Below are positions 31,442 to 43,010 of a stretch of 64,000 bases of DNA, one piece after another. This stretch comes from Lasiosphaeris hirsuta (lineage: Eukaryota > Ascomycota > Sordariomycetes > Sordariales > Lasiosphaeriaceae): contig JAUKUA010000009.1 in NCBI GenBank assembly GCA_030549175.1, forward strand, positions 372,001 to 436,000, in the 5' to 3' direction. The position numbers and the translations under genes were made by a program. The notes below the pieces were generated by a model. The model saw only the letters and a list, made by a program, of their open reading frames with translations, was not told where the DNA came from and ran no database searches. Numbering within the stretch: the first letter of the stretch is position 1; the number at the start of each line of letters is the position of its first letter.

Positions 31442-32068
31442 ACTGAGTGCGAACGATTATTAGCAGATGGAGCACATTCAGGAAGGCTGCCCGCTAGCTT
31501 TACAAATTTATGCATGATTGGGTGTCCTGTACATGCGTTGCGCCTTTGCTCGTAACTTCCCGTTACACACGTCGAAAACAACGTTGGGGATCATCATTTG
31601 AGGATAATTGTTGTGGGTATTTTTAGTGCAGGGGGCTCTGCGGGGGTCGAGAGCCACATTGGCACCTGATACGAGGGCGGTGATATGACAGTACCTCATA
31701 TATTGCCTGCGAAAATACTAGCACACCCAGGGATGCGAAAGCTCCATGGATAGTACTGCCATTGTAAGTTATATTGAAATACCCATCCCATTTCACATTC
31801 TGCCGTATGAGTGGCGCGCCGACTTCGGGAGCTTTCCCGCTCATCCTATCATCCAAGGAGGAAGCTCCTCGCCAGACAAATAGAAAAATAATACATCTGC
31901 AGACATCTGCTCGTGTGGGCCTGTGGCGCTGGGTTGAGTGGCTGAGACTCTGAACCGAGAGTCGATAAAGCTCTTACAATGCGAGTGTCAGGACAACCGT
32001 GGAGGCCATCGGGAATCAGAATTGGGTGTATTTCTTCATCATTTTCCATCACCTCCACTTATACAATC
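31442..32068. other. Intergenic with a short unidentified frame
   Basis: A leftward 73-codon frame from ATG 31844 has one hydrophobic stretch (GAFASLGVLVFSQAIY) and might be the remnant exon of a membrane protein. Nothing else supports a gene. Confidence 0.35.
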
Positions 32069-32305
32069 CAGCCCTCGTTTGTTTGTTAACACGTGACACT
32101 CCCACCAATAGAGGTACTAAAGCCCCAATAGAGCCTATGTAGCCCGAGAAAAAAGACATCTTTGGTATTTTACAAGGCCTTTACGGGACAGGGAGAGGCA
32201 TTCTAAAATACAAAATATACCTTTTCAAATACCAGAAAGACCTTTTCATAACTTTAATGTCCTTCTTGGCGGGAGTGTTCCGTACTAACAAACAAATCAG
32301 GGTTG
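32069..32305. mobile_element. MITE copy 2 (about 237 bp)
   Basis: It opens CAGCCCTCGTTTGTTTGTTA and closes with the inverted equivalent (CTAACAAACAAATCAGGG plus TTG). The inner end of the inverted repeat reads ACACTCCC. AT-rich interior, non-coding. It sits between the GH27 pseudogene region and the 3' end of the ABC pseudogene. Confidence 0.85.
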
Positions 32306-32339
32306 GAGTGTAGTTCCAGGGCGTGGGACAGCGCGACTA

Positions 32340-35300
32340 CTAGTAGGTTTGAACGAGCGCCGCAAACCTGCTATTCGACGATAAAAGGGCCCGAGGCTCC
32401 CCAAGCTCAACAAGACTCCCACCGTCCATAATAGCAACCATGTCTGACCCCAGGATGGTCTCGACGCGATGCGCCACCGTGACAACGGTCCAACGAGCAA
32501 ACTCTTCCTTCAGGAGGCGCTGCATTGTCGTGTCCGTGTCGAGGTCAACGCTGCTAGTAGGCTCATCAAGCACCAAAATGCTGCCTGGAGCCCACTTCCT
32601 CCCGCGGGCACGGATAATTGCGCGTGCCAGGGCGAGCAGCTGCTGTTGGCCCTCGGATAACGAAAAGGCTGTCACGTCGGCGTCAAGACCGCCTGGGCGC
32701 TCGCGGAGCGTACTCCACAACTCGACGCAGCTCAGTGCATCGATAATAGTTTGATTCATGGCGAGGCCTTCTGGGTCGACGTTGAGGCGTACGCTACCCG
32801 CCAGGATAAGGGGGTCCTGTGGCAAAGTCATAATGCGCTCACGTATCATGTTGCGTGGGATTGTGGACAGGTCAAGACCGTCAACTATAATAGAACCGCG
32901 GTCAATTTCGAGTAGTCGGAGTATAGCTCCAATCAGTGAGCTTTTGCCACTGGTGATGTTTATGTCCTCTGTTAGTACTAATAGAAACCCACACGTAGCT
33001 GGGGCTCCGTGGTTGCCAGCGCTGCTAAACTCACCTTCCCGTTCGGCCACAAATGCCGACTTTCTGACCAGAGTGTATCTGGAGCGATACATCGCGAATC
33101 CCAACTGCTGTGGGGCTATCGCTTCCTGTTAGTTTTGGGACCGGCGATGTGCTCCGCACAGGCGGGCGGCTCACCTATGAGACGCCGTCACATCGAGGAA
33201 CTCGATGACACCACGATCAGGCCGAGCGGATGGAGCACATCCGTCCTCGCCTTCTTTACCTTCCGGCTGGACATCTCGCTCAAAGTTCTTGAGACGTGCA
33301 ACTGAGCCAAGCGATATTTCAAGATCTGTCCATCCCGTCCCAACCGACGTGAGAAGACTTTCGAAACCTGCGAGGTTGTGCGACATGTCAGCGTGACTGA
33401 TATGGGGCACAGCCATGACTTGAAAGTAGCGGAGAAACGCTGAGCTTACCAATAATAGTGGTGAGTGATACCCCAAGGAATCCCGGGTCCGTCGAGCTGC
33501 GCAAAGCCATCGCAAGCGCGACGACGATGACAGTTTGCACGCCAACGATGAGACTTAAAACGAGGATAAGCCATCTCTGGCAGCACAACATCAAATAATA
33601 CGGCCGCTGGGACAAGTCAAGCAGTCGGAAATTTTCTACCTTGCTGTCTTCTTCCCAGCCAAGCGCCCGGATCGTGACGAGGCCACTCATAGTCTCGAGA
33701 AAATGGGAGTACAGCGGGCTTTTGGCCTCCAAGTCGAGGAATCGCATCTGCTTCTATGTTCGTAGGTACACGTGTTGCAAGAAGTACACTGCAATGTAAA
33801 AGGCCGGAATCGTAGCCCAAACGTAAAGTGACACCGTGGCAACAAAAGCCACGCTTGCTATGGCGCGAAGGATATCTAATTAGATGGTTCCAAGTTAGCG
33901 AACCTCACAAGAAACCTACCTAGAAAGCCTCCACGTTTGCCTTGACACAAACACCGCCGCACCTATAGCTAGCGGGCTTTCGATCAGGCTCATGTCCTGG
34001 CTAAACATATTCAGAAGCTTCCCGGAGTCAGTAGATGACAAGAATGATTGCGGTGCCCTGCTTTAGCATGCGGTTAGTTCATGGGCTTGGCACCATCGCT
34101 CGTTGCGGAACGTCACCTCATAACCGAATTCAAAAGAATATAATGCAGCTTGTTGGCGCTGGAAGGCGCTATGTAAATCAAGAAGCTCCTGCTTCGTGTT
34201 AGCTGGCCCCAGAGATTCTTGAAGCCAACCGACATCTTGTGCTCACCAGACAAAAGCGCCTATTGCCATGCAGTTCAGGATCGGCAGTATCATATAGATG
34301 CTCAGATAAAGTGGTAGCTGCCCGCCCTTGATATCAGACCACCACTTAAGCCAAATTTCTAACGGCTATTATCAGCATACGGCTTGTTGAGCGCAATGTC
34401 GGAAAGTTTTACGATACTTACCGCCGAAGCAGTCACAAAAAGTTTGTATCAAGACTACGCAAAGGAACATACCAGCCTTTTGCCACCCAATAGACCTGAA
34501 GTAGTACTTATAGACGGCGATGTCGCCGGTGCTTCTTGTTAAGCTGTCCACTTCGGTGGATTCTGACTCTTGCCTCGGCTTCCCACTGAAGGACTTGCTC
34601 GACCTTGCGGCTTGTTCATCTCCACCCTTGTGAAGGCTGGGTAGAACCCGATTGATCACACCGGCGCTAAGAGCCTCGGAGTAGGTTCCATCGTATGAAA
34701 CCTTTCCGTTGGACAAAGCAATTATTTTATCCGCGTACGAGAGACACTCCGCTGCGCGTTACTTAGTATAAATCCAACGAAATAGCAAAGGGCGTCACAC
34801 ACTCACCAGAATATGTGGCCAGTACCACTGTGGTGGATTCAAGCTTCTCGAGTAGTGACTTCTCCCCAAAAAGTGCTTCCACGACCGATTTTGCTGTCCT
34901 GGTATCCAGGGCGCTAAGCACATCATCGAGAACCAGAGCTTTCGCGCGGCTGTACAACGCTCGTGCCAGGGCGACTCGTTGTTTCTGTCCGCCACTCAAT
35001 GTGGCTCCTCCACTCCCAATCTTGGTTTCATCTCCGTCGGGCATCGAATTTAGGTCATGGTCCAGGACGCAGGCATGCACGCAGGACTGGTACCACTCAT
35101 CATCGATGTCGTCGGGGCTGATGTGGCCACAAATCGCCTTGCGAATTGTCGCGTTGAGAAGCCACGGTGTTTGCGCGCAATATGCCACGGGATCGTGAGA
35201 AGTGCTGATCGCACCTTTTACGGGCACCCCTTCGCCTAAAATGGCTCTCAGTAGTGTCGACTTCCCCGATCCGACAGGTCCGATGAACATGGTCACGGAC

Positions 35301-37299
35301 CCAATGGAGAGGCTGAAGCTGACATCCCGCAAAGCCAGGTCTGCTAACGGGGCGGGTCGAACACTGAGGTCGTGCGCCGAGATAGCTATTCTCGGTGTGC
35401 CAATGGCACCATTGGTACCGCTAGAGCCAATGACCCTCTAGGCTGCCCGAGGTAGGGCAGTGTCACCCCGGAAGTCCTGTCGCGCCGGTGTTAGGAGGAA
35501 CCGCTGTATCCTGTCAAAGGAGCCGATTCCTGCCGCTGTCATAGGAATCGCGCTGAGTAGCTCAGCTGCTGGGCCGGTTACGAGTCGCATGATGGACAAG
35601 CTCGCAAAGGCCCGGGCAGTGTCAATGGGCGACAGGTTTCCCTCAAGTGCTGCTTGAATTCCAAATACCCCAAACGTGAGAGGCGGAATGATGGCATACG
35701 GGAAGCTGGAGACGACATTCTGCCACACAATATCCCATCGAAACTGGGCCATGAGATCCGTTTCCCACACCCTCATCGCCTGGAGAATCTTGATAATGAG
35801 GTTTGCGAGGCCTATCATCTTGATACTGCGTATGTCGGTGAGGACGGAGCTAGTGGCGCTAACTCGCTTCTCTACTGCGGCAATCCAGATCTTTTGGTGG
35901 TTGCCGATCTGCTTCGTGATGCGCAAACTCCTAAAGCTGGACACTAAGACGTCGCCAAATTGTCAGCCTCAGAAAACATCTCGTGGAGTAGGCGAAGCTC
36001 GCCGAAGTTAGGGACATACATGCGACTACGGCAACGGGAATTACGCAGACCCATCCGAGTTGGTGAGCGAGGAGAAAGATACCCAGAGCGACCTCCATGC
36101 TGCGAGCCCAGACTTTGTGGACCAGGTTCAGCGACGATGCAACAGACGTGGTATCAGTGCTCATCAGCGTCACGGCTGCGGCACTATCGTACACACCATC
36201 CTGGGCCAGCAGCGCGTGGTCGTATATCAGGGCCACAAGAGCGCCCCGGGACATGGTGATAGATCGGTTCACAGCCTGGTGGTAGTGAAGCGCGGCGATG
36301 GGCTGGCCAATGTATATCATCGCCGTTGCTACCACCAGGCAGCAGGCCTTCTTGGCTGCGTTTGGGTCGTCGTGTCGGCTGCTCAGGACACCCAGGACAC
36401 TGGCGATGAGGAACGGCTGTGTGAATTGGAGACCAATGAGGCAGAGCTGCGGAAGGACGGGCTTCAGCATGAGTCGCCGCAGGGCATTCCATAGCGCCCA
36501 AACGAGCTCAAACCGCCGCTCTGGTTCTCGTCGAGCGTCCCAGCTGCAGCGTAGCTTGTGCTCAAGGGGGGCTGAAGCCAAGGCAGGCTCGAGATGATGC
36601 AGGTCGTTTAGAGTAAGAGGTGGTGAGCAGAAGCCCCTTCTGACAAGACTATTGAGCCACCACAACAAGCTGCGGTTTATGATGCTGCTCGTTGCTTCAG
36701 GCGGTAAACTGTGGTATTTCCAAGCTAGAAACTTCCTCTTTTCCCGAGCTTCAAGCACCAGTAGCAGCATCTTTGCGACTATGCTGGCCGAAGAGTGCGA
36801 GGCAAGCTTCAAGTTGTTTTTGCTGCCCAGGAGCCACAATGTTCTGGCCTGCGGTAGGTCCAAAAGAATTGTGAGCATCAAATATATGCATAACACCGTC
36901 GATGGCCGAACTGATCTAGCATCCTCAATCCACGAGAGGGCTAGAAAATTGAAGAGCCGCCAACAAATTGACAACGGCCGTAGGAGTCGTGACTTTGGTT
37001 GTGACGCCACCAGCATCATTGCTGATGAGTAGGTAAGCCAGTGAGATCTGACAACCAACAAAACCTAATGCCGCAGCAATCTTTGTGACCCGGAAAAGAC
37101 TACGGCGAGTCTTTGCCTCTTGTTGGCTCAAGCGGGAAAACCGCCAGGCCGCGACAACAAGAAATATGGCTGCCGGTAGAAGAGTAAGAATGCTTTGCTC
37201 AAATAAAAGTGTGAAGTCGAATCCCTCTCTACAGTTTGGCCCGACGATGGGACCAAACACATCGTCGTCCTCTTTGCTGCAGTCCGTTGTTGTTGTCAT
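32340..37299 (-). pseudogene. ABCC (MRP-type) multidrug transporter, disrupted
   Basis: Leftward from the ATG at 37299, a full-length TMD0-TMD1-NBD1-TMD2-NBD2 layout is recognisable over many exons. NBD1 has GPVGSGKSTLL, LSGGQKQRVALARALY and ALVLDDVLSALD. NBD2 has a Walker A split by an intron (GRTG then SGKSSLIGA), a variant signature FSLSEGQQQLLALARA and ILVLDEPTSSVD. Most introns have good signals, for example 36019-35944. Lesions: a frame change near 36940-36950 between AVVNLLAALQF and LALSWIEDARS; an in-frame TAG at 35438-35440 between TMD1 and NBD1; an in-frame TAG at 33754-33756 (HVYLRT*KQMRFL); and an exon join near 33900 that cannot be made in frame. It was a plasma- or vacuolar-membrane exporter and is now probably dead, though recently so since both ATPase domains are intact. 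Confidence 0.85.
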
Positions 37300-38060
37300 T
37301 TTAGCTCCACAGAATAGACTGCAGGGTTGTAGGACAAAGCCAAGAGCCAATTTAGATTCTTCGCTTATAACAACTGTCCTTCACTGCGGCGCAGCACGGC
37401 ATGACGCTGCGGGGTTACCAGATTGTAGCTCTCGCCGAGTGACTCAGCTCTTGTTGGCAACTGCAAGCCTGGTTGGGCATAGGATTTGGCAATTTGGAAT
37501 TAGGTAAAGAATAAAGATTGCTATTTCAATCAGATGCGCATTTTTGTGGCCGAGAAACAGGGATAGGCGCGTAACACCATCCCGTAGGGATTATCACAGT
37601 GACTGGCAGGATGTGCATCCACCCGCCTGACAAACCCCCACTCACCGTATTATAGATAAACTGCTATTGTTGAATAGGTAGGTAATCAATCCATGGCTGC
37701 CAGGGCTTAACAGCTGACATCCGGGTAGGTAATAGTTAGTTGAGGATAGCGTAATTAACATGACTGCGTGGAGGTGAGTACTGGAGTTGACTTCCGGGGC
37801 CTCTTGCTCACGGCGCTTCTGCGAGGGCTTGACTGTCCTCCTGTCTGTATTGAACTATCGGGGCACTCTAGTGTCGCAACGCTGGAAGTACACGTGCTGT
37901 GTGTGACATACGAATTCTTCTTGAGGGTTGCCATCACTAAATTGATTTGGACGATTTCTCGATCAACAACGTCAATCATGGTAAAGTCACCATTCAAAAA
38001 TGCCGACAGGGCCAAGCTCCAGCTCAAATTTTCTCCCATCCCGCTTGTTCCCTGATGCTA
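37300..38060. other. Intergenic, no gene seen
   Basis: Former promoter region of the ABC gene and 3' flank of the methyltransferase remnant. A TAGGTAGGTA motif lies at 37675-37684. No coding signal. Confidence 0.5.
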
Positions 38061-39552
38061 CTAGCTCTCAGGTTTCCGCCCCCAGACAACTAGCTGCTTG
38101 TAGTACGAGTGGTGCTGTCCTGACCGAATCTCCTTGCGGATCTGGGCCACATAGACCAATATCTGTTCCCTTGTCCAACCTAGCGTGTTGGTGATGAACA
38201 GAATGTATCCTTTGGGATCTTGCTCTAAGACGGCCCGCGAATATAGACCCTGCTCCTTGATGTCTTTGTCTTTAGGCCAGGTGCCAATGGGCATCTGAAG
38301 TCGCGTCAGTACCTTATCCATTGCTCAGTGGGAGGACGGAAGATGGTACCTTGATCTTCTTCTCCTAGATATCTACAAATCCAGCTGCCTCCATGGCTTT
38401 CCTCTGCAGGCCGGTCTGGACAACCTCAAACGATACGCCCAGCTTGTGGCCGCCTTCGATGAAGAACTTACCCCACTGTCCCACTGCGTGTTCCTAATCG
38501 TCAGTAACCCCATTCTCCTGGGAAATGGTTGCAAGCAACATACAAGCTGAAGATTCCGAAACAGTGCCATCATCACTCTCAATCACGGCTGACATCTCGT
38601 GCGTCTCAAGCCAGCCGCCGGGCTTGATATGGGTGTAGGCGCGCGCAAAGAGTTGGTCCTAGTCTGGAATGCTGCCAATCATCCAGCGCAGGTAGACAAA
38701 GTCAAACTGGTTTGGGGCAAAGGTCCAATCGGCGTTACAGTCCTCGATTTCGCTGGTAATGTGAGTTTAGGGGTTTGTGTGAATGTCAAACAGGGGCAAA
38801 ATACAACCTCAAATTTGGCGGCACGAACACTGCTTGAACAGGCGTGATGTTGGTTCCGATGACCGTGGCCTTTGGGTACTGATCCGCAAAGTCACTGTTG
38901 TCTATGAGCCAATAGCCATGTCGTAATAAATAGCAGTGAATCGACTCACGTTGGCCAAATCCCTACGCCACACGCCACATGCCACACTGAATCAGCTGGA
39001 TGTTACGAGCAAGGCGAGATGCAGACCATAGGAAGTCTCTTACCAGTTCCAGTCCCAATGTCTAGTACATTCTAAGAGAGAGTCAGCCTACTGTTAGCAT
39101 CTCGGCCTTTGAGCCAGAAACGGTGCTCACCTCGATGTCTTTGCTCAATGGAGCTAGGTGAAGTTTGCCCCCGAGAGCAAGAGTGCAGAAATGATGGCTA
39201 GGGGGGTGAGTAGGTAGATATTCAGCGCAACCGTGTCTCACGTCGCCCCATATCATACCGGGGATACTCACTTGATGTCGAGCGACTCGCCCTGGGTTTC
39301 ATCGTTGGACGCCCTTGCGCCACTGTCAACCGAGCACGAAGAAAAGCTAAGGTGGGGTGGTCAACGCTGGTACCAGTACTGTGCATCGCCCCGTTCGGCG
39401 TGGAATGACCGGCCGTTGATGGACCTGTACTGGTAGATACGGGAAGTGAGCGAGGCGGTCGATTCATCCTCACTGTCGGTATCTGGCATATCTGGGGCGT
39501 CGCTGGCCTGATGTGGATTGCTCACAATCAATACATACCGGACTGCTACCAA
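38061..39552 (-). pseudogene. Second LaeA/UMTA-like methyltransferase, broken
   Basis: Leftward blocks in order: IYQYRSINGRSFHAERG, LDIGTGTGIW (motif I, split by an intron), TDFADQYPKATVIGTNITPVQA, IEDCNADWTFAPNQFDFVYLRWMIGSIPD, HIKPGGWLETHEMSAVIESDDG, GQWGKFFIEGGHKLGVSFEVV, RKAMEAAGFVDI and MPIGTWPKDKDIKEQG, with the C terminus ending at 38061. Several introns are well formed. In-frame stops: TGA after AQYWYQR, TAG at 38659-38661 (IPD*DQLF, where relatives have Trp) and TAG at 38365-38367 (VDI*EKK). Motif order is complete, unlike the copy at 19.5 kb. It probably methylated a small molecule or acted as a LaeA-like regulator; it is now non-functional unless the stops are errors. Confidence 0.82.
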
Positions 39553-40608
39553 CCGGTTTCAGTCAGACTGCGCACCTGTGTTGTCCAATGCTCGGCCGGG
39601 AGGATGCCCGTCTGAGACTCTGCTCCCGCCATGGATGGATGCGACACGGCTCGGATGACTGTTGGATGCTGTGCCGCTGGATGTTATGGAAGCCACTGGT
39701 CCGTGACCTGAGGAGATAGCGCGAAGGAGGACGGAGCGGGCACAGTGTACAGGGCGTCGCACGCGAGAATATATGGGAGCGACAGTGACGGGGCCATCGT
39801 TTACCCAACCCGAGAGTCGGCATGCACCAGTCGGCCCGGGCCGCCAATTACTTGGCTTGCTACTGCAGAGTCAAGTCGCGGATGCAGCAACCTAGGAACC
39901 GGGACTCTTAGCACGGCTTGGAACTATACTAATGGTGGTGAATTGCCGTCTGCGGACGACGAGTCATCAAGGGCCGAGGCGAGCTAAGCCGATAACAGAT
40001 ATCTCGCATGCCCCACTAGTAGGATACAGGTCTGAAGTGGGCTTGACCGGGCTAAACGGCACTTCAATTCTGCTGTAGGCACCTTTCCTGGACTAGCTAT
40101 CTGATCCTCGGTCTCCCAGTGACGAAGGGAGTACATACTGTCTCTTTTGTCCAAACTTTTACGTAACGAACCACTCCCCTTATACTACCTCACGGCGGAT
40201 AAAACTACCTATGTCAAACATCTGCCTCATCCAGATATCGCTCAACAAATCAAATGATTTGAGGTACATGTTACGGTGGCATTGGTTTCCCTGGCGGTCA
40301 CCATCTCGGCACTGGGGCGGCTCGGCCAGCTTTGAGCTGCACCAAGTTCTGCCGCCCGCAAAAACCCTGGCCATTCTACCCATGATACCGTCAACAGAGT
40401 GCAAATCACTATTTGTAGCCACCTGGATGTTGATAATACTTGGTCCACAAACGAGACCACATCTACAGTCTGCCGCACCAAGCTCGCATCCCACATGGGG
40501 TCGCCGAGGGTGGAAAATATCACCAGGACCATAATATATCGCGCGAGACGCGGAAATATTGGAAACGGAACGGCGGAGTACTCGGCCGGGAGGATCTAGA
40601 GAATATTC
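39553..40608. other. 1.1-kb stretch without recognisable gene
   Basis: Short frames on both strands around 40180-40530 show no known motif. It lies between the methyltransferase remnant and the truncated copia element. The missing C-terminal half of the regulator at 41.8-42.5 kb is not found here. Confidence 0.45.
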
Positions 40609-41813
40609 TCAATTGCGGTTCGCTGTCGTATTCACTTTGCCTCGAACGTTGGCAAAAGCGGGAGTCTTTGCTTCAGTATTAGCTTTGTCCATCAGAAGGC
40701 TACTGAAGGTCTGGTATGTGAGGCTGTCACTGTCGAACTTGTCTTTCCAGAGCATTTACTCTGTTGGGTACGAGTCCTTGACGCCGTTGATGAGTGCTGT
40801 CAGGTGGAGGAGATCTGCGCACTTGGCGTCCTGGAGCTTGAGGACTTGATCGACCTTGGCCTTGAGCGCTTGGTGTTTTGTCATGAAGTCGAGGAGAGTT
40901 GTAAATGATTTGCGTTTGATGCTGTTATATTCCTCAACGATTCCGAAGAGACTAGACTTTGTCGTCTTTGTGGCACATTTGACCACCAGATCGTAGAGTT
41001 TCTTCGGATCGTTAGCCACGGCTTGATGACCATTGGCTTTGAGGAGACGCTCAATCGCTGGATCTGTGAGGCCGTCGTTGATCATACAACACACCTGAAT
41101 CCTGTCTCGCTTCCATTCCTTCCTGGCTTCAGCATCGAGCTCTGCCGGTGCTTCGATATCTTGTTGTATATATTTTTCGAGATCATCCCATTTCAGGTGA
41201 CGTGTCAGATCTCCCTGCCATCTTTCGATGTTTTCCTCTCCTCGGAGGACGGGTATAGTTGACTTCAGTTCTCGACGTTCTAACATCTTGAAGACTTGAT
41301 GTGATCTTCATGTTGCTTAGCTTGTGGCGAGGTGCCTAAAGAGGCTCCTGTTCGCTTGGCTAGCTGTTTAAGCCGTCGATGGCCGGATTATTGGTTCCTC
41401 AAGAGGATCGTTGCTGCAGTCGGCTTGGTGGCGCTTCCTAAGGAGGATGGTGCTTGCCGTTTGTGCAGTGGGGGTTTTTCTGGTTTGCTGCAGGGTTGGT
41501 GGCAATCTTGATCGATTCACGCACACTAGTCGAAATTTGCTGCAATTGGTATGTTTGCGTTGCTCTTGATCAAGCGATCGAAATGAGACTATTCGCAGTT
41601 CTTTTGGGCGCAGTGGTTGCGCGAGGGCATCATAACCTGTTGGTGGGCAACACAACGAAGGTGATTATATTGTGTGGTGGTGGTGGTGGTGGTTCTGGCC
41701 CATAGAAATCTCTGGCCCACCTTTTATGACCACACCAGAACCACGCTAGGCTATCTACTTATCACACCTTCTGGAAGGCCATTCACTGGAGGCCACGATT
41801 CACTCTTCCAACA
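40609..41813 (-). mobile_element. Truncated Ty1/copia-type retrotransposon: LTR, primer site, gag
   Basis: Read leftwards: an LTR (41813-41638), then CAGGTTATGATGCCC, close to the initiator-tRNA-Met anticodon-arm primer site used by copia elements, then a gag frame from the ATG at 41286 (MLERRELKSTIPVLRGEENI). Gag homology includes WDDLEKYI, LYDLVVKCA and the helical capsid core. An in-frame TAA at 40756-40758 interrupts it, but the frame continues (MLWKDKFDSDSLTYQTF ... EAKTPAFANVRGK) to a TGA at 40609. No integrase, reverse transcriptase or second LTR follows. The element is a 5' fragment and cannot move by itself. Confidence 0.8.
41638..41813 (-). repeat. Copia LTR (176 bp), homologue of the solo LTR at 1440
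   Basis: Ends TGTTGG/CCAACA; shares long blocks with 1440-1595, such as CCAGAACCACGCTAGGCTAT and GGAAGGCCATTCACT. It differs by a GGT microsatellite expansion near 41674-41693 and an insertion near its right end. Its right edge falls exactly on the break in the regulator gene. Confidence 0.85.
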
Positions 41814-42478
41814 AGAACCGCCCTTCTTTCCTCGAGAGTGTGTTCTGAACTCTGCGGTGCTGCAGGAGCGTCGTTGACAATATTGGCAGGGCCCGGGACC
41901 ACTCTTGTCTCGTGCGTCGGCCTGTTGAGTTGTAGCTCAAAAACCACCATCATGGACAGTTGAGCCAAACGTGACAAACTGCTGGGTGCGTCGTTGAGCA
42001 AATAGTCCTGTCCCCAGGCCAGAAATGTCAAGAGGCCGAGAAGGAGGTCAATGTTGACAAGCCCTTCGCGATGCAGTAGGAGCCGTTCAGCCACGGTCTG
42101 CTTGATTCGTCTGCCGAGCCCAAGCCGTGTTTGGGTTGACTTTGACGATGCGGCGCAAATGCACACTAGTAAGAACGGCCGCTCTGCCCTCACCCAATCT
42201 AGATTGACGGGGAGGTGCATGAATGGGAAGTGCCTGAGCATGCGGTTGCAGAACGTGCCGAAGCACTGTTCAACGTCGTCGGGAGGCCAGAAAGTGGCAG
42301 ATCCGGGACTTGGCCGCTCGTGGGCATGTGACCGGAAGAGTTGGATGCAGTTGCACCAGGCCGTGGGTAAACTTGGGTCAGGCTGTCCGCTCTAGAGACG
42401 GGAGATGTATCTTGGCTCGGTGCCTCTGCAATGGGTCGGTGAGCCTCCAAAGGCGTGGTGCGGACAGCGCTCAAGGGG
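41814..42478 (-). pseudogene. Zn2Cys6-type regulator fragment cut by the copia LTR
   Basis: Leftward middle-domain homology typical of fungal C6 regulators: WPPDDVEQCFGTFCNRMLRHFPF, RAERPFLLVCICAASS, GLVNIDLLLGLLTFLAWGQ, LAQLSMMVVFELQLNRP and HTLEERRAVL. The frame stops matching exactly at the LTR border (41813/41814). One frame change is needed near 42290 to join the upstream Pro/Ser-rich stretch (DTSPVSRADSL). No zinc cluster is present upstream and no C-terminal part is found beyond the element, so both ends are lost. Confidence 0.78.
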
Positions 42479-42638
42479 TCTAGTAATATTCACTTTAAGA
42501 ACGTGTCGGTGTCGAGCTCTTCTTCCTAGTAGTTATATATGTCATAGTTTTAGTAGGTGGCCAAAAGAGACGGTTAGGTCGAAAGAAACTTAACTAACGG
42601 TTATAAGTCAGTATAACCATATACCACTCGTAGGGCCC

Positions 42639-42658
42639 TTTCGTATACCTATACGAAA
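42639..42658. repeat. Short perfect palindrome
   Basis: TTTCGTATA, two bases, then TATACGAAA: nine-base arms that could form a hairpin or bind a dimeric protein. It lies in non-coding DNA between two dead genes. Confidence 0.7.
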
Positions 42659-42716
42659 AGTTGGTGAATGGGAAGAAATTTGGCCTTACGTAAGTTATGT
42701 CAATATCCATAATGAT

Positions 42717-43010
42717 CAGTCCTGCCCCCGCTGCGGGTCCGCGGCGGGCAGTTCTGGGTCGCGTGCGAGTGCATTGGCGGCGGCGGCGAGCAGGTCCAGA
42801 CCGGGGTGCTGTACGGGACCGCAGACCCGTTCCGATGAAGCCAAGTGGTTCGACCCGGTCGTCCTGGGCAGAACCGATCGCGACTTATTCTGGAACGGCG
42901 ACGGCACGCTGTACGTGGCTGCGTAGTCGGTCGTCTTGTAGGATCTGGAGCCTGTGACGGGAGGGCTGAGCCAGCCGCCGGTGGAGATTTTAGATGTCAA
43001 ATTTGGTGGA
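42717..43010 (+). pseudogene. GH43 glycosidase fragment
   Basis: Rightward blocks resemble GH43 xylosidase/arabinofuranosidase propellers: LPPLRVRGGQFWVACECIG, QVQTGVLYGTADPF, then after a frame change near 42832 KWFDPVVLGRTDRDLFWNGD and LEPVTGGLSQPPVEI. In-frame TAGs lie at 42924-42926 and 42939-42941. Only about 95 codons remain. The GC content is higher than in the flanks, as expected for old coding sequence. Confidence 0.6.
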
